NCBI GenBank assembly: GCA_002381865.1
Contig: DFYO01000040.1
Location: forward strand, 1-61,666
Reading direction: 5' to 3'
DNA length: 61,666 bases
From: Clostridiales bacterium UBA4080
Lineage (GTDB): Bacteria; Bacillota; Clostridia; Lachnospirales; Vallitaleaceae
Shown here in pieces: positions 36,826-45,469 of the stretch (position 1 is the stretch's first letter; each line of letters begins with the position of its first letter). The position numbers were made by a program, and so were the translations under genes. The notes under the pieces are model-generated. The model saw only the letters and a list, made by a program, of their open reading frames with translations, was not told the DNA's origin and did not search any database.

Positions 36826-37944
36826 TTAACTATTTTTTTTCTTGTTTAAATTATATACAAATGCCAGTATTTCTGCAACAGTTTGATATAGTTGGGGCGG
36901 TATTTCTTCCCCAATTTCTACTGTATAAAACAGTGTTCTTGCAAGCTCCTTGTTTTCAACAATTTCTATATAGTATTCCTTTGCTTTCTCTCTTATCTTT
37001 GCTGCCACTAAATCAGCTCCCTTTGCTATTACTGTGGGGGCTGCCGAGTTATCTGAATCATATTTAATGGCTACAGCAAAATGAGTCGGGTTAGTAATAA
37101 TAACATCTGCCTTAGGCAGTTCCTGCATCATTCTTCTCATTGAAGCCTCTCTCATTTTTTGCCTTATTTTTGACTTTATTTCTGGGTTTCCTTCTGATTG
37201 CTTGTATTCATCCTTAACCTCTTGCTTTGTCATTTTAAGCTTTTTGCTCAAATCATACTTTTGATAAATAAAATCTATCGCAGCAATAATTATAAACAAT
37301 ATTCCGACTTTTATACCAAGATCAAAGCAAATAGTGGCAATCATCCCATACGCCTTATAAATCGGCATATCGTAAATTGTTATAATTACTTTTTCGTAGT
37401 CCTTCAAGGTTATATATACAAGAATAAGAATTGCAGCAATTTTTAAAATCGCCTTTAGGAGCTCTACTAGCGCCTTCATTGAAAAAAGTCTTTTAAAACC
37501 CTGTATAGGGCTTAGCTTGTCTAGCTTCATTTGCAAGGGCTTCGCTGTAGGGTTCCATCCTACCTGCAAGAAATTACTTATAAGCCCAATAAAAAAAGAA
37601 ACTGCTAAAAGGGGAGTGATTAATCCAACTAGTACCTGCATTGTATGTTTCATTAATGAAATCGAATAGGTAATCGTAATTTCCTTAACTACAAAAAGTG
37701 CAAACATCTCCTTTATAAGCAACAATATGTTTTCCATCATTTTAGGGCCAAATATCTTTAGAGCACTAAACATCCCAATAAATAAAAAGGCTGTAGTAAT
37801 TTCATTGCTTTTCGCTACCTGCCCTTCATCTCTAGCCTTCTTCTTTTTTTTAGGGGTTGCTTTTTCAGTTTTTTCGCCAGACCCTGAGTCTGCAAAAAAC
37901 TGTAAATTGTACTGAAGTAATAGTAAATCCTCTTTTTCCATCAT
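36826..37944 (-). CDS. flhB: flagellar export switch protein FlhB
   Basis: Membrane protein that switches export from hook to filament substrates by autocleavage. The sequence has a basic GEKTEKATPKKKKKARDEGQ segment, four membrane helices, and the self-cleavage site NPTH in VIITNPTHFAVA near residue 270. 372 residues. The start shares one base with the fliR stop (TAATG). Confidence 0.97.
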   Translation of the reverse strand: MMEKEDLLLLQYNLQFFADSGSGEKTEKATPKKKKKARDEGQVAKSNEITTAFLFIGMFSALKIFGPKMMENILLLIKEMFALFVVKEITITYSISLMKHTMQVLVGLITPLLAVSFFIGLISNFLQVGWNPTAKPLQMKLDKLSPIQGFKRLFSMKALVELLKAILKIAAILILVYITLKDYEKVIITIYDMPIYKAYGMIATICFDLGIKVGILFIIIAAIDFIYQKYDLSKKLKMTKQEVKDEYKQSEGNPEIKSKIRQKMREASMRRMMQELPKADVIITNPTHFAVAIKYDSDNSAAPTVIAKGADLVAAKIREKAKEYYIEIVENKELARTLFYTVEIGEEIPPQLYQTVAEILAFVYNLNKKKNS

Positions 37945-38729
37945 TATGGCATCATACCCTTTATAATCTGGTCAATAAAAGTGATTGACTTGTTAGTAAT
38001 AATTTCTGCAACCATTGGAAATACATTTATTGTAATAAGCATTACCGCTAATCCAAGGAATATTTTTAAAGGAAAACCAATTACAAACAAATCCATCTGA
38101 GGTGCCGTTCTTGCCAATAAAGCTAATACAGCATCCATTACTAAAATAACAAAGAAAAACGGAGCTGCAATTTGTAAGGCAATAATAAACGTTTCATTAA
38201 TAAAGCCAAGCATTCCATTATAGAGCTGCGTAGAGATTGTTCCTGCTCCTATTGGTATTAAATCAAAACTTTTAATAATGCCTTTAATAAAATAATGATA
38301 GGTATTCGTAATTAAGGTTAATAATAAGACTAGATAATAATATAGTGTTCCAGTAATCGATAATTGAACCTGACTTAACGGGTCAAATACGTTAACCATG
38401 GAAAACCCAATCTGATGATCAATAAACTGTCCTGCAAGAGTCAAAGTAGTGTACGCAAGATAAGCTGCAAATCCTATCATCCATCCCACAAAGGACTCCT
38501 TAAGCATTGCTAATGCGAACAAATATGGCTCAGAGCTAGGTATGCTCGTCTGAACATTCATCACGTTTATTATTATTGCCGAAACAAAAAAAGCCATGGC
38601 GATTTTTGCAATAACCGGAATACTTCTGTTTCCTAAAAAAGGAACTAAAATAAATAAGCTGCCTACTCTAACAAAAATGAGCATAAATGTATCTAAGTAT
38701 GCAAAAGGGTTGGTCAACAATAATTCCAT
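37944..38729 (-). CDS. fliR: flagellar export protein FliR
   Basis: Integral membrane part of the FliPQR export gate. The 261 residues form about six hydrophobic helices, with family phrases LIFVRVGSLFILVPFLG and IGFSMVNVFDPLSQ. The order fliP-fliQ-fliR-flhB-flhA is the standard one. The stop codon overlaps the flhB start. Confidence 0.96.
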   Translation of the reverse strand: MELLLTNPFAYLDTFMLIFVRVGSLFILVPFLGNRSIPVIAKIAMAFFVSAIIINVMNVQTSIPSSEPYLFALAMLKESFVGWMIGFAAYLAYTTLTLAGQFIDHQIGFSMVNVFDPLSQVQLSITGTLYYYLVLLLTLITNTYHYFIKGIIKSFDLIPIGAGTISTQLYNGMLGFINETFIIALQIAAPFFFVILVMDAVLALLARTAPQMDLFVIGFPLKIFLGLAVMLITINVFPMVAEIITNKSITFIDQIIKGMMP

Positions 38730-38737
38730 ATCATCAC

Positions 38738-39010
38738 CTAACCCCTTATCATAATACTGAAGCTGCTAAAGAGCTTATTAATCAATTCCAGCATAATGTT
38801 CATTCCCCAAGGCCCAAATATCAAAATACTTACAAACACTGCCATAATTTTAGGTACAAAGGCAAGTGTCTGTTCCTGTATAGAGGTAACTGTTTGAAAA
38901 ATACTGACCAATAAGCCTACCAGCAAAGCAATAAGCAATACCGGTGAAGATACCAATATTACTGCTACAATAGCTTCTCTTGTTATATCAATCAATAAAT
39001 TTTCATTCAC
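38738..39010 (-). CDS. fliQ: flagellar export protein FliQ
   Basis: 90-residue protein with two membrane helices and the FliQ signature LLVGLLVSIFQTVTSIQEQT followed by LAFVPKI. It forms part of the FliPQR gate. Located between fliP and fliR with short gaps. Confidence 0.96.
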   Translation of the reverse strand: MNENLLIDITREAIVAVILVSSPVLLIALLVGLLVSIFQTVTSIQEQTLAFVPKIMAVFVSILIFGPWGMNIMLELINKLFSSFSIMIRG

Positions 39011-39027
39011 TTTAATTCACCCCTATC

Positions 39028-39816
39028 TTATATATAAAATGTTTTTACCAATTCCTTGATTACCAGACTCCATCCATCCGCTAAGATAAATAGCAAAAGC
39101 TTAAACGGCAAGGAAATCATAACTGGCGGAAGCATCATCATACCCATGGACATTAGTGTTGATGCCACTACCATATCTATTACAACAAAAGGAATATATA
39201 TTAAAAATCCCATAATAAAAGCAGCCCTAAGCTCACTGATAATAAAAGCTGGAATTAATGTTGTTGTAGGTATATCCTCCTTATTAGCAACAGTTTTAAC
39301 CTTTGACAAATCAATAAACAAGGCAAGGTCCTTATCATTAACCTGCTCAAACATAAATTCTCTTATAGGCGACAATCCCTTTTCAATTGCTTGCTCTTGA
39401 TTAATTTGTCCGGCACTATAGGGTTTTAAAGCATTATCATTGACCTGTGTAATAACCGGGCTCATAATAAACAAGGTAATAAATAAAGCAAGTCCTATCA
39501 ACACTTGATTTGGAGGAGCTTGCTGTGTTCCAATTGCCGACCTCACAAAATGTAATACAACAATAATTCTTGTGAAGGAGGTCATCATTATAAGAATTGA
39601 CGGTGCAAGAGCAATAATAGTCAGATAAAACAATATCTGGAGACTATTAACTACATCTTTACCGTCAGCTGAAGAGCCTACATTTAAATCAAAGGAAATA
39701 GGAATAGGAGTATTACCCGTAGCATAAGCACAATCTGTTATTCCAAAATATGCAGTCAGAAATAATACCATTAATGCTAGTAAAAATCTTTTTTTGCATT
39801 TTTTTCTTTTTTTCAT
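39028..39816 (-). CDS. fliP: flagellar export protein FliP
   Basis: Core of the export gate. The 262 residues begin with a basic stretch and a signal-peptide-like hydrophobic segment, then carry the family phrases LTIIALAPSILIMMTSFTRI, RSAIGTQQAPPNQVLIGLAL and FIPFVVIDMV-like stretch (IPFVVIDMVVASTLMSMGMM). Located between fliO and fliQ. Confidence 0.97.
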   Translation of the reverse strand: MKKRKKCKKRFLLALMVLFLTAYFGITDCAYATGNTPIPISFDLNVGSSADGKDVVNSLQILFYLTIIALAPSILIMMTSFTRIIVVLHFVRSAIGTQQAPPNQVLIGLALFITLFIMSPVITQVNDNALKPYSAGQINQEQAIEKGLSPIREFMFEQVNDKDLALFIDLSKVKTVANKEDIPTTTLIPAFIISELRAAFIMGFLIYIPFVVIDMVVASTLMSMGMMMLPPVMISLPFKLLLFILADGWSLVIKELVKTFYI

Positions 39817-39834
39817 AATAACAACCCCAGCCTA

Positions 39835-40248
39835 TTATTTATCTTTTTCACTTTTTTCACTGTTTTCTGCTTTATTCTTTTTCATAAAATTTTCTAGATG
39901 CTTTGCAAATCCATCATTAATGCCTTTACTTTCAAATAGCTCTTTATCTAGCTTTTCTTCAGAAATTTCCTTAACAAAAGTAACTGTATCCTTAGAAACT
40001 CCGATTAATATATATTCCTTGCCTATCTTAATTAGCTGCAATGTTTTTTGAGGTCCTAGTGAAATTGCTTCCAGAATTTTCATATTTGATGCTTTGCTTG
40101 TAGTGTTTTGAAGGTTTGCAATAAACCTTGATGTATAATACGCTCCAACAAAAATCAAAATACATAAAACCAAGACGTATGCAATCTGTAAAACTGCTGC
40201 GCCTGTATTTGATGAAGTATTTATCGCCATGCAAATTAGATTATTCAT
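39835..40248 (-). CDS. fliO: flagellar export assembly protein FliO (FliZ of Bacillus)
   Basis: 137-residue single-span protein that helps FliP assemble. A membrane helix (about 20-40) is followed by a short cytoplasmic domain with MKILEAISLGPQKTLQLIKI and EYILIGVSKDTVT, the FliO pattern, and a charged Lys/Glu tail. The ribosome-binding site is weak (GAGTG). Order cheY-fliO-fliP matches Bacillus. Confidence 0.92.
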   Translation of the reverse strand: MNNLICMAINTSSNTGAAVLQIAYVLVLCILIFVGAYYTSRFIANLQNTTSKASNMKILEAISLGPQKTLQLIKIGKEYILIGVSKDTVTFVKEISEEKLDKELFESKGINDGFAKHLENFMKKNKAENSEKSEKDK

Positions 40249-40267
40249 CTTTTTTCACTCAACTGGA

Positions 40268-40633
40268 TTAACCGGTAACCTTAGAAACAGCCTCAATTAC
40301 GCGCTCTGCTTGGAATGGTTTAACAATAAAATCCTTTGCTCCTGCTTGGATAGACTCAATAACCATTGCTTGTTGTCCCATTGCTGAACACATGATAATA
40401 TTGGCTTTGCCATCTATTCCTTTAATAGCCTTAACCGCTTCTATACCATCCATCTCTGGCATAGTTATATCCATAATAACAAGGTCTGGCTTTAACTCAT
40501 TATATTTTTCTACAGCTCTTGCACCATTTTCCGCCTCTCCAATTACAGTATAACCATTTTTAGAAAGAATATCCTTTATCATCATTCTCATAAAAGCTGC
40601 ATCATCAACAATCAATATGTTTTTTCCGGCCAT
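40268..40633 (-). CDS. cheY: chemotaxis response regulator CheY
   Basis: Stand-alone receiver domain of 121 residues that binds the motor switch when phosphorylated by CheA. Asp10/Asp11 are in LIVDDAAFMR, the phospho-acceptor is Asp55 in DLVIMDITMP, and the conserved Lys is in FIVKPF. GGAGAG-type site precedes the ATG. A strong internal promoter lies 50-80 bases upstream. Confidence 0.97.
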   Translation of the reverse strand: MAGKNILIVDDAAFMRMMIKDILSKNGYTVIGEAENGARAVEKYNELKPDLVIMDITMPEMDGIEAVKAIKGIDGKANIIMCSAMGQQAMVIESIQAGAKDFIVKPFQAERVIEAVSKVTG

Positions 40634-40683
40634 CTTTATCTCTCCTTCTTGCTTTTATTAGTATATTTATAATTTATATTATG

Positions 40684-40712
40684 ATTATACCATACCGAAT
40701 CATTTGCTACAA
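40684..40712 (-). promoter_or_regulatory. internal promoter upstream of cheY
   Basis: Minus-strand TTGTAG (40707-40712), 17 bases, and TATAAT (40684-40689) preceded by TGG (extended -10). It lies in the 140-base gap between fliY and cheY, one of the longest gaps inside the motility cluster. Confidence 0.7.
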
Positions 40713-40773
40713 TTTAATTATCTAAAAACTTAATAAAAAATACATCCTATAGTATCTAAATTTGTTAATAATA

Positions 40774-41955
40774 CTAAATTATGCCTCCTACCTGCTTTAT
40801 AATATCCGTAATTCTAATTCCAAAGTTTTCATCAATTACTACAACCTCTCCCTTTGCTACAATCTTTCCGTTAACCAAGACGTCAATTGGCTCTCCTGCA
40901 AGCTTATTGAGCTCAATAATTGTACCCGGTGCAAATTCAAGAATTTCCTTAATTGATTTGTGAGTTCTTCCTAGCTCAACCGTTACTTCTAAGGCAACAT
41001 CCATAATCAAATCAATATTCTCTTTTTGCTGAATAAAACCATTCATATCAAAGTTTTGAAATTGAGCTTGTTGAACCTCAATATTTCTAAACTGATTTGA
41101 ATAACCGTCTTGCTGAGGATATGGCTGTTGAGGAAATGGTTGCTGTGGAAATGGTTGCTGTGGAAATGGCTGCTGTGCGTATTGCTCTTGCTGAGGATAT
41201 GGCTGCTGTGTTGCACTTGGAGCACTTGGAGCACTTGGAGCCTCTTGAACTGGTTCTGGCTTTGCCTCTTGCTTTTCTTCATTTGCATCCTTGGACTGAC
41301 TAAAGGATTTATATATCTCCTGAGCAAAATCCATTGGATAAAGCTGCATAAGCTCACTGTCAATAAGTTCTCCAATCTTCATTTCAAAAGAAACCTTTAT
41401 AAAATCACCTGTAAGAAAATCAGCAATTTCACTTGGGTCTACAAAGTCACTATTATCAATATAATTAGATACTGGTGGATTAATGTCAATTTTTTTACCG
41501 AACATCGAAGACATTGAGGTTGAAGCAGAGCCTATCATCTGATTCATTGCCTCGGCTATAGCACTTAAGTGAAGCTCTGTTAGCTCTCCTTCAAATGCTA
41601 CTCCCTCTCCGCCCATCATTAGATCCGAAATTATTTTAACATCATCCTCTTTTAAGATTAGCAGGTTAGAGCCTGCAAGACCTTCCTTATACACAATCTG
41701 TATTCCTACAAATGATTTGTCAAAATTAGCTGCCAATTTTTCCCATGTACTAACCTCAACCTTGGGTGTTGTAATTAATACCTTTTGGTTCACTAATGAA
41801 AACAAGGTGGTTGCAGCTGTTCCCATGCTTATATTAGAAACCTCACCAATTGCATCAACCTCATCATCTGACAAAGATGCTCCTCCACTTGCTGGTTCAT
41901 CGTCTATTCCTCTAAGCAGTGCATTAATTTCCTCTTGAGAAAGCATATCACCCAT
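40774..41955 (-). CDS. fliY: flagellar motor switch phosphatase FliY
   Basis: Switch protein that replaces FliN in Firmicutes and removes phosphate from CheY-P. In order: the CheY-P binding peptide MLSQEEINALL, a CheC-type phosphatase region with EVSNISMGTAATTL and AIAEAMNQMIGSAS, a Pro/Gln-rich linker (about 225-295), and a C-terminal FliN/SpoA domain (VTVELGRTHKSIKEIL onward). 393 residues. The linker contains tandem QQPFP units. It follows fliM by 3 bases. Confidence 0.96.
   Translation of the reverse strand: MGDMLSQEEINALLRGIDDEPASGGASLSDDEVDAIGEVSNISMGTAATTLFSLVNQKVLITTPKVEVSTWEKLAANFDKSFVGIQIVYKEGLAGSNLLILKEDDVKIISDLMMGGEGVAFEGELTELHLSAIAEAMNQMIGSASTSMSSMFGKKIDINPPVSNYIDNSDFVDPSEIADFLTGDFIKVSFEMKIGELIDSELMQLYPMDFAQEIYKSFSQSKDANEEKQEAKPEPVQEAPSAPSAPSATQQPYPQQEQYAQQPFPQQPFPQQPFPQQPYPQQDGYSNQFRNIEVQQAQFQNFDMNGFIQQKENIDLIMDVALEVTVELGRTHKSIKEILEFAPGTIIELNKLAGEPIDVLVNGKIVAKGEVVVIDENFGIRITDIIKQVGGII
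41108..41250 (-). repeat. tandem repeats coding for the FliY linker
   Basis: A run of 15-base units encodes QQPFP/QQPYP repeats, followed by 9-base units encoding SAP repeats (APSAPSAPSA). The units are near-identical at the DNA level, so unit number is likely to vary by slippage without breaking the frame. Confidence 0.8.
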
Positions 41956-41958
41956 AAC

Positions 41959-42942
41959 CTATTCCTCCTTCCTTAATACAGAAGTAATTTTAACTGCATT
42001 GTATCCTTCAAAAACTCCTGGTTTAGCTTCAAATTTTTTAATATCTCCAACTAACACACTCAAATTATCATCAATTTTTTGATCTAGTTTTACAATATCT
42101 CCCTTTTGGAGATTAATAAAGTCCCTAACGCTTATAGTCGTTTTTCCAAACACTGCTTTTATTGGAATTCTTGCGGATGCAATCTGCTTTTCAATAATGT
42201 CATTATAAATCTCAACATTAGTCTTTCTCATGCTTGAATACCAGAATTTTGTATTTAGCTTATCTAAAACAGCCTCTATACATATAAAAGGAATACAAAC
42301 ATTCAAAAGACCTTCAACCTTGCCAATTTTGAGATTCAAGGTGATTAGAGCTATTACCTCGTTTGGAGAAATTACTTGTGCAAATTGAGAGTTTGTCTCA
42401 ATTTTTTCAAGCAAAGGATCTAGATCCACAACGTTTTTCCATGGTTCTATCATCAGTTCAATTAATATTGTCATAATTCTTTCAATAATTGATAACTCTA
42501 TCTCGGAATAGTCCCTGGTTTTATCCAGAGAATCACCTTTTCCTCCAAGCAGTCTGTCTATTATTGCATATCCTACATTATTGGAAAGCTCCATCACAAT
42601 ACTTCCCTTTAATGGAGAAAAATCCACAATCCCAAATAATATAGGATTCGATAAAGCATTAGAAAATTCATAATAAGAAATAGCTTCCGAATTTATTACA
42701 TCAACTTGGCAAGAATGTCTTAAATAAGCCGGTAAGGTTGTTGAAACCAGTCTTGAATAATGTTCAAATATTATCTCTAGTGTTTTTAAATGCTCTTTTG
42801 CAAACTTTGAAGGTCTTGCAAAATCATATTCTTTTACCTGTTTGGCTGTCTGGCTTGATTTAAACTCTTCGACATCCAGCTCTCCGGTATTTAAAGCATT
42901 TAACAAACTGTCTATCTCATTTTGCGATAAAACTTCTCCCAA
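41959..42942 (-). CDS. fliM: flagellar motor switch protein FliM
   Basis: Switch-complex protein that binds CheY-P. N-terminal VLSQNEIDSLLNAL is the CheY-P docking peptide; the CheC-like middle domain and the C-terminal FliN/SpoA domain (KAVFGKTTISVRDFINLQKG) follow. 327 residues, normal. Starts with TTG behind AGGAGGTGG. Confidence 0.96.
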   Translation of the reverse strand: MGEVLSQNEIDSLLNALNTGELDVEEFKSSQTAKQVKEYDFARPSKFAKEHLKTLEIIFEHYSRLVSTTLPAYLRHSCQVDVINSEAISYYEFSNALSNPILFGIVDFSPLKGSIVMELSNNVGYAIIDRLLGGKGDSLDKTRDYSEIELSIIERIMTILIELMIEPWKNVVDLDPLLEKIETNSQFAQVISPNEVIALITLNLKIGKVEGLLNVCIPFICIEAVLDKLNTKFWYSSMRKTNVEIYNDIIEKQIASARIPIKAVFGKTTISVRDFINLQKGDIVKLDQKIDDNLSVLVGDIKKFEAKPGVFEGYNAVKITSVLRKEE

Positions 42943-42977
42943 ACCTTACCACCTCCTTGTGTTTCAATATTCTTCTA

Positions 42978-43475
42978 TTATCTTGAAGTCCCAAGGTTGT
43001 TTTTGAAGTATACCTCTACAATGGCATCTGTGTCCATTTCCTTGCTGACCATATTGAGAATTTCCGATTGAAGCGTAACAGTGAAATTAGGTTTTTCAAA
43101 ATCCTCTACCGTTTTCTTTTCAATCAGTTTTCCTATTCTGTCTCTTATCAAGCTTTGACTGCTTTCAAGTAGCACCATAATATCTTCAGCTTTTTTATTT
43201 TTACTATCAAGCCTGAACCCTATCTCGATGCTTTTGTTCATTGTAACACCTGATTCCTTGGATTTAATAACCGCTACTATCGGGTTTTCTAAATCATAGT
43301 ATATACTTTGTGAGAGAGGCACAGTTTTTACTTCTCCCTCTTCCTCAACAGCTTCCTTATCTCCCTTTACCTGCTTTAACAAAGAACTCATCATTACAAC
43401 AGATACCGTTGAAAGTGCCAGTGCAATTACTATAAAAACCGCACCTACAATCATTATTAACTTGCTTTTGTCCAT
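42978..43475 (-). CDS. fliL: flagellar basal body-associated protein FliL
   Basis: Single-span protein that surrounds and supports the stator. The 165 residues have an N-terminal membrane helix (about 7-30), then a periplasm-side domain with YDLENPIVAVIKSK and the C-terminal IVEVYFKNNLGTSR. Located between motB and fliM. Confidence 0.93.
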   Translation of the reverse strand: MDKSKLIMIVGAVFIVIALALSTVSVVMMSSLLKQVKGDKEAVEEEGEVKTVPLSQSIYYDLENPIVAVIKSKESGVTMNKSIEIGFRLDSKNKKAEDIMVLLESSQSLIRDRIGKLIEKKTVEDFEKPNFTVTLQSEILNMVSKEMDTDAIVEVYFKNNLGTSR

Positions 43476-43506
43476 ATAATCACCTCATTAATGAATAATT
43501 TCTCTG

Positions 43507-44373
43507 TCAAAAATATGTATCTGGCTTAACCTCTTCTGTTTCTAAAATAAGCTTTATTTCTACTCTTCTGTTTTTTGCCCTTCCCTCTGCAGTATTATTA
43601 TCTGCTATAGGGTTGTATTCTCCATAGCCCGTACAGGCAATTGAATCAGGATTAAACTTATATTGATTAATCAATATTTCTCCAACTGCAATTGCTCTTG
43701 CAGCAGATAAATACCAGTTGTTAGGGTATTGTATAGTGTTTATATCCCAGTCGTCAGTATGACCATCAACCTGTATATTATAAGCATCATATTTTTTTTC
43801 TAATATCATCTTGGATATTTTATCCACCAGTGTCTTAGCCTCTGGTTTAATAGCAGCTTTTCCAACATCAAAAAGCACTTCGCCTTCAATAGTCATTTTC
43901 ACGTAATTTGAATTATATGAAAGAATTACCTTGGATTCAATTCCCTCTTTTGTAAGGTACTTTTGAATTTCCTTAGCTATCTCCTCTGTTTTACTTTCAA
44001 CATTACCATTGTTAGCATTTGACTGACTTTGAGTATTCTCTTGAGTTGCCTGCTCAGTCGTTGCCATATCTTCTTGGGTTTTTTCCTGAAGACTATCCTC
44101 ATTAAGATGATTTTGTTCTAAAATTATTTCTATTTCTCCAAGTTGACTTACTCCGTTTGTTATTAATTCTTCTCCTGTTAATGCCATTCCTCCTGGCATA
44201 ATATCCACTTGGTCCTTAAAAGAGCTCACAGCTGCCTTAAACTTAGCAACATCTATGCTTGACATAGCAAATAATAATACAAAAAAGCAAAGCAATAATG
44301 TTACTAAATCTCCGTATGTCGCCATCCATCCCGGCAAACCGCCAGAGGCTTCTTCTTGCTTTCTTTTTGCCAT
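43507..44373 (-). CDS. motB: flagellar stator protein MotB
   Basis: Peptidoglycan-anchored stator subunit. The plug/membrane part reads WMATYGDLVTLLLCFFVLLFA, with the ion-binding Asp in TYGD. The C-terminal OmpA-like domain has QVDGHTDDWDIN and ACTGYGEYNPIADNNTAEGRAKNRRVEI. The start shares one base with the motA stop. The Thr/Gln/Asn-rich segment (about 95-125) between them is a linker. Confidence 0.96.
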   Translation of the reverse strand: MAKRKQEEASGGLPGWMATYGDLVTLLLCFFVLLFAMSSIDVAKFKAAVSSFKDQVDIMPGGMALTGEELITNGVSQLGEIEIILEQNHLNEDSLQEKTQEDMATTEQATQENTQSQSNANNGNVESKTEEIAKEIQKYLTKEGIESKVILSYNSNYVKMTIEGEVLFDVGKAAIKPEAKTLVDKISKMILEKKYDAYNIQVDGHTDDWDINTIQYPNNWYLSAARAIAVGEILINQYKFNPDSIACTGYGEYNPIADNNTAEGRAKNRRVEIKLILETEEVKPDTYF

Positions 44374-45158
44374 TATGCCTCACCCTCTGCTTCATTTTCT
44401 GATAAAGACATTCTAAGTGTTGGAGATAAAAACGCTTTTAGCTTTTCTTCAATAACCCTAGGATTTTCTCCAGCCTGAATAGATAAAAGCCCTTCAATCA
44501 TAACCTCTTTAAGTAAAATTTCATCCTCACTTCTTAGCTTCATTTTATTTGCAAACGGAATTGCCAAAAGATTCGCTCCCATTGAACCATATAACGTAGT
44601 TATTAATGCAACAGACATATTGGGTCCAATAGTACTTGGGTCACTCATATTCTTCAGAAGGTTAATAAGTCCAATCAGTGTACCGATCATCCCCCATGCA
44701 GGCAATAATTCTCCTAGCTTTTCGTAAAAACCTCTTATATTGCCATGTCTTCCCTGAATAAAAATAAGCTCTGTTTCAAGGATATTTCTTACAAGTTCTG
44801 GATCCGTACCATCTACAATCAGCAAAATTCCCTTTTTCAAAAAATCATCCTCAATACTTTCAGTTGCCTCCTCTAATGCCAGCAAGCCTTCTTTTCTAGC
44901 AACATTAGAAAGCTCAATAATTTTTCTAATTACCGAACCTTCATCCATAATCTGAGTTTTAAAAACCAGATTTATAGCTTTTAAAGAAGCTAAAAATCTA
45001 TCTAAGGGAAACGAAACAAGTGTCGCTGAGAAAGCACCCCCAACAGTTATCATAACTGATGGTGCATCCATAAAGCTGGTAAGCTGTCCGCTTAATAATA
45101 TTGAAATGACTGTAAAAACTAATGCTGCAACTATTCCGCCAATTGTAGCTATATCCAT
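44373..45158 (-). CDS. motA: flagellar stator protein MotA
   Basis: Ion-channel subunit of the stator. Four membrane helices in 261 residues; the last two contain LLPAWGMIGTLIGLINLLKN and LLAIPFANKMKLRS, both family signatures with the conserved proline. It comes 24 bases after flbD and is coupled to motB. Confidence 0.96.
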   Translation of the reverse strand: MDIATIGGIVAALVFTVISILLSGQLTSFMDAPSVMITVGGAFSATLVSFPLDRFLASLKAINLVFKTQIMDEGSVIRKIIELSNVARKEGLLALEEATESIEDDFLKKGILLIVDGTDPELVRNILETELIFIQGRHGNIRGFYEKLGELLPAWGMIGTLIGLINLLKNMSDPSTIGPNMSVALITTLYGSMGANLLAIPFANKMKLRSEDEILLKEVMIEGLLSIQAGENPRVIEEKLKAFLSPTLRMSLSENEAEGEA

Positions 45159-45182
45159 TTTTCCACCTCTTGCTCGAAACTA

Positions 45183-45386
45183 TTAAATGTCCTTACTATA
45201 GTCTCCATTATATATTTTTGTTTTGAATTCAAGCACTTTTTCCAGAACCTCTTTACTTGTCTCTTTAATTATAAATTTTTTTCCTGTGGTAAGAGTAATT
45301 ACTGTATCAGGTGTTTCTTCGATTGTCTCAATCAAGTCATTGTTAAGTAAAACAACCTCATTGTTCATTTTTGTAAGAAAAATCAC
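45183..45386 (-). CDS. FlbD family flagellar protein
   Basis: 67-residue FlbD-type protein found beside flgE and motA in many Firmicutes and spirochaetes; the role is not established. The family pattern LNNDLIETIEETPDTVITLT followed by TGKKFIIKE is clear. It starts with GTG behind AGAGGTG. A perfect hairpin separates it from flgE. Confidence 0.9.
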   Translation of the reverse strand: MIFLTKMNNEVVLLNNDLIETIEETPDTVITLTTGKKFIIKETSKEVLEKVLEFKTKIYNGDYSKDI

Positions 45387-45419
45387 AATATCACCTCTTT
45401 TAGTTTATCATGGATTTTA

Positions 45420-45448
45420 GCTGTTGCATAGTATAACTATGCAACAGC
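45420..45448 (-). other. intercistronic hairpin between flgE and flbD
   Basis: A perfect 13-bp inverted repeat GCTGTTGCATAGT / ACTATGCAACAGC with a 3-base loop fills much of the 83-base gap. No T run follows on the minus strand, so it is not a standard terminator. It could protect the upstream mRNA end or lower expression of the genes that follow. Confidence 0.65.
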
Positions 45449-45469
45449 CTCAATCAGTTTATTTTAACA

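Noticed and set aside
40028..40234. Second minus-strand frame within fliO
   Set aside because: It overlaps the clear fliO gene almost fully in another frame and has no ribosome-binding site.
41097..41517. Plus-strand frames across the fliY linker
   Set aside because: They are the complement of the QQPFP repeats and give repetitive Leu/Trp or Met/Ala/Val sequence with no ribosome-binding site.
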